This document shows positions 7,774 through 10,000 of a stretch of DNA of 10,000 nucleotides, in pieces; the stretch's first letter is position 1, and each line of letters starts with the position of its first letter. The DNA is from Penaeus vannamei. Lineage: Eukaryota; Arthropoda; Malacostraca; Decapoda; Penaeidae. The stretch covers positions 1,831,342 through 1,841,341 of the forward strand of contig NC_091578.1 of NCBI RefSeq assembly GCF_042767895.1, given 5' to 3'. The position numbers were made by a program, and so were the translations under genes. The notes under the pieces were generated by a model. That model did not search any database and was not told where the DNA came from. It saw only the letters and a program-made list of their open reading frames with translations.

Positions 7774-8913
7774 GTGTTCTTTTATGCAGCAATCGTCAAT
7801 TTTTTTTTTTTTCGTCTTCTTCTTTTGTTTGGAGGTGGAATGTGTTCTTTTATGCAGCATCTTCAATTTTTTTTTTCTTCGTCTCCTTCTTCTTTTGTTT
7901 AGAGGTGGAATGTGTTCTTTTATGCAGCATGTTCAATTTTTTTTTTTTTCTTCTTCGTCTCCTTCTTCTTTTGTTTAGAGGTGGAATGTGTTCTTTTATG
8001 CAGCCATCGTCAATTTAGTTTTTTTTTTTTTCTTTTGTTTAGAGGTGGAATGTGTTCTTTTATGCAGCAATCGTCAATTTTGTTTTTCTTCTTCGTCTTT
8101 TGTTTAGAGGTGGAATGTGTTCTTTTATGCAGCAATCGTCAATTTAGTTTTTTTTTTTTCTTCTTCGTCTTCTTCTTTTGTTTAGAGGTGGAATGTGTTC
8201 TTTTATGCAGCAATCGTCAATTTAGTTTTTTTTTCTTCTTCTTTTGTTTAGAGGTGGAATGTGTTCTTTTATGCAGCAATCGTCAATTTAGTTTTTTTTT
8301 TCGTCTTTTGTTTAGAGGTGGAATGTGTTCTTTTATGCAGCAATCGTCAATTTTTTTTTTTTTTCGTCTTTTGTTTAGAGGTGGAATGTGTTCTTTTATG
8401 CGCCATCTTCAATTTTGTTTTTGTTCTTCGTCTCCTTCTTCTTTTGTTTAGAGGTGGAATGTGTTCTTTTATGCAGCAATCGTCAATTTTGGTTTTTTTT
8501 TCTTCGTCTTCTTCTTTTGTTTAGAGGTGGAATGTGTTCTTTTATGCAGCAATCGTCAATTTTTTTTTTTTTTCTTCGTCTTTTGTTTAGAGGTGGAATG
8601 TGTTCTTTTATGCAGCAATCGTCAATTTTTTTTTTCTTCTTTTGTTTAGAGGTGGAATGTGTTCTTTTATGCAGCAATCGTCAATTTTTTTTTCTTCTTT
8701 TGTTTAGAGGTGGAATGTGTTCTTTTATGCAGCAATCGTCAATTTAGATTTTTTTTTCTTCGTCTTTTGTTTAGAGGTGGAATGTGTTCTTTTATGCAGC
8801 AATCGTCAATTTTTTTTTTTTTCTTCTTTTGTTTAGAGGTGGAATGTGTTCTTTTATGCAGCAATCGTCAATTTAGTTTTTTTTTTTCTTCGTCTTTTGT
8901 TTAGAGGTGGAAT

Positions 8914-9314
8914 GTGTTCTTTTATGCAGCAATCGTCAATTTTGTTTTTCTTTTTCTTCGTCTTTTGTTTAGAGGTGGAATGTGTTCTTTTATGCAGCAA
9001 TCGTCAATTTTTTTATTTTTTTTTCTTCGTCTTTTGTTTAGAGGTGGAATGTGTTCTTTTATGCAGCAATCGTCAATTTTTTTTTTTTCGTCTTTTGTTT
9101 AGAGGTGGAATGTGTTCTTTTATGCAGCAATCGTCAATTTTGTTTTTCTTTTTCTTCGTCTTTTGTTTAGAGGTGGAATGTGTTCTTTTATGCAGCAATC
9201 GTCAATTTTTGTATTTTTTTTTCTTCGTCTTTTGTTTAAAGGTGGAATGTGTTCTTTTATGCAGCAATCGTCAATTTTGTTTAATTTTCTTCTTCTTTTG
9301 TTTAGAGGTGGAAT
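8914..9314. repeat. Three-unit 198-bp higher-order repeat in array 3
   Basis: The distinctive tract tttttgtttttctttttctt at about 8940 recurs at about 9138, and a tract with an A inside the T run at about 9014 (tttttttattttttttt) recurs as tttttgtattttttttt near 9206. Both are displaced by 198 bp. The units at 8914, 8981 and 9051 therefore correspond to those at 9112, 9179 and 9247, showing block duplication as in array 1. Confidence 0.75.
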
Positions 9315-10000
9315 GTGTTCTTTTATGCAGCAATCGTCAATTTAGTTTTTTTTTTTCTTCGTCTTTTGTTTAGAGGTGGAATGTGTTCTTTTATGCAGCA
9401 ATCGTCAATTTTTTTTTTCTTTTTCTTCGTCTTTTGTTTAGAGGTGGAATGTGTTCTTTTATGCAGCAATCGTCAATTTTTTTTTTTCTTCGTCTTTTGT
9501 TTAGAGGTGGAATGTGTTCTTTTATGCAGCAATCGTCAATTTTTTTTTTTCTTCGTCTTTTGTTTAGAGGTGGAATGTGTTCTTTTATGCAGCAATCGTC
9601 AATTTAGTTTTTTTTTTCTTCGTCTTTTGTTTAGAGGTGGAATGTGTTCTTTTATGCAGCAATCGTCAATTTTTTTTTTTCTTCGTCTTTTGTTTAGAGG
9701 TGGAATGTGTTCTTTTATGCAGCAATCTTCAATTTTTTTTTTCTTCGTCTTTTGTTTAGAGGTGGAATGTGTTCTTTTATGCAGCAATCGTCAATTTTTT
9801 TTTTTCTTCGTCTTTTGTTTAGAGGTGGAATGTGTTCTTTTATGCAGCAATCGTCAATTTTTTTTTTTCTTCGTCTTTTGTTTAGAGGTGGAATGTGTTC
9901 TTTTATGCAGCCATCGTCAATTTTTTTTTTCTTCGTCTTTTGTTTAGAGGTGGAATGTGTTCTTTTATGCAGCAATGTTCAATTTTGTTTTTTTTCTTCT

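Larger units (their letters stand above)
6898..10000. repeat. Array 3: 46 units with a 45-bp core and variable T/C tracts
   Basis: The core reads TTTTGTTTAGAGGTGGAATG followed by TGTTCTTTTATGCAGCAATC and GTCAATTT, then a tract of T with ttcttcgtc islands. The motif GTGTTCTTTTAT occurs 46 times, from 6911 to 9957. Most units are spaced 57-80 bp, and two are spaced about 95-105 bp because of an inserted block. The core is strongly conserved, while the length of the T/C tract accounts for nearly all length variation. ATCTTC variants dominate at 7200-7690 and ATCGTC from about 7990 on. The first unit (6898-6950) keeps the exon's GTAGAGGTGGAG and has atggagaatc where later units have atgcagcaatc. 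The array runs off the window end. Open frames in it are periodic artefacts. Confidence 0.96.

Noticed and set aside
7115..9975. Many overlapping open frames with ECVLLCSNRQF/GGMCSFMQQSSI motifs, and Lys-rich frames on the minus strand
   Set aside because: They are the same core read in all frames, with frame changes set by T-tract length. Phe or Lys runs are poly-T or poly-A. This is not a protein family.
6898..10000. CRISPR array
   Set aside because: The cores are regularly spaced, but the spacers are low-complexity T/C tracts rather than unique sequences, and the adjacent exon is eukaryotic and intron-bounded.
1..10000. tRNA, rRNA, telomeric repeat or transposon ends
   Set aside because: No cloverleaf, rRNA segment, TTAGG-type telomere run, terminal inverted repeats or transposase-like or reverse-transcriptase-like protein was seen in any frame.

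Overview
The window is eukaryotic, non-coding, repeat-dominated DNA carrying one recognisable coding exon. The exon (6719-6897, + strand) encodes the C-terminal half of a cytochrome b5-like heme domain and the start of the linker typical of cytochrome b5-related protein (Cyt-b5-r), an animal family best known from insects in which a b5 domain is fused to a fatty-acid desaturase domain. A clean intron/exon structure, very long introns and about 9.8 kb of satellite-like DNA point to an animal genome, most likely an arthropod. The species cannot be named from this sequence.

Layout. (1) 1-6058: a G-rich minisatellite of 40-bp units (24 G, 10 A, 4 T and 2 C in the consensus), interspersed with 31-bp units and with 28-bp or 19-bp short forms. 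It shows local higher-order repeats, a diverged patch (about 4861-5360) and 14 perfectly identical copies (5361-5920). It ends in a run of 12 G. (2) 6071-6163: about 90 bp of apparently unique AT-rich DNA. (3) 6164-6680: a second, unrelated array of eight T-rich units of 54-60 bp. (4) 6681-6718: polypyrimidine tract and 3' splice site. (5) 6719-6897: the exon. (6) 6898-10000 and beyond: a third array of 46 units with a roughly 45-bp conserved core separated by T/C tracts of variable length. Its first unit starts at the exon's 5' splice site.

The simplest reading is one large gene on the + strand whose two introns around this exon have been invaded or built up by three different tandem arrays. 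The exon carrying the first heme ligand (HPGG) should lie upstream of base 1. The desaturase exons should lie downstream of base 10000. Most striking is that the repeats look like splice signals. Every full-length unit of array 1 carries an AG|GTGAG donor-like sequence, and most units of array 3 carry one or two polypyrimidine-AG acceptor-like sequences, all on the coding strand. Array 3 appears to have been seeded from the exon's own donor flank. Long open frames inside the arrays are by-products of repeat periodicity and are not annotated as genes.
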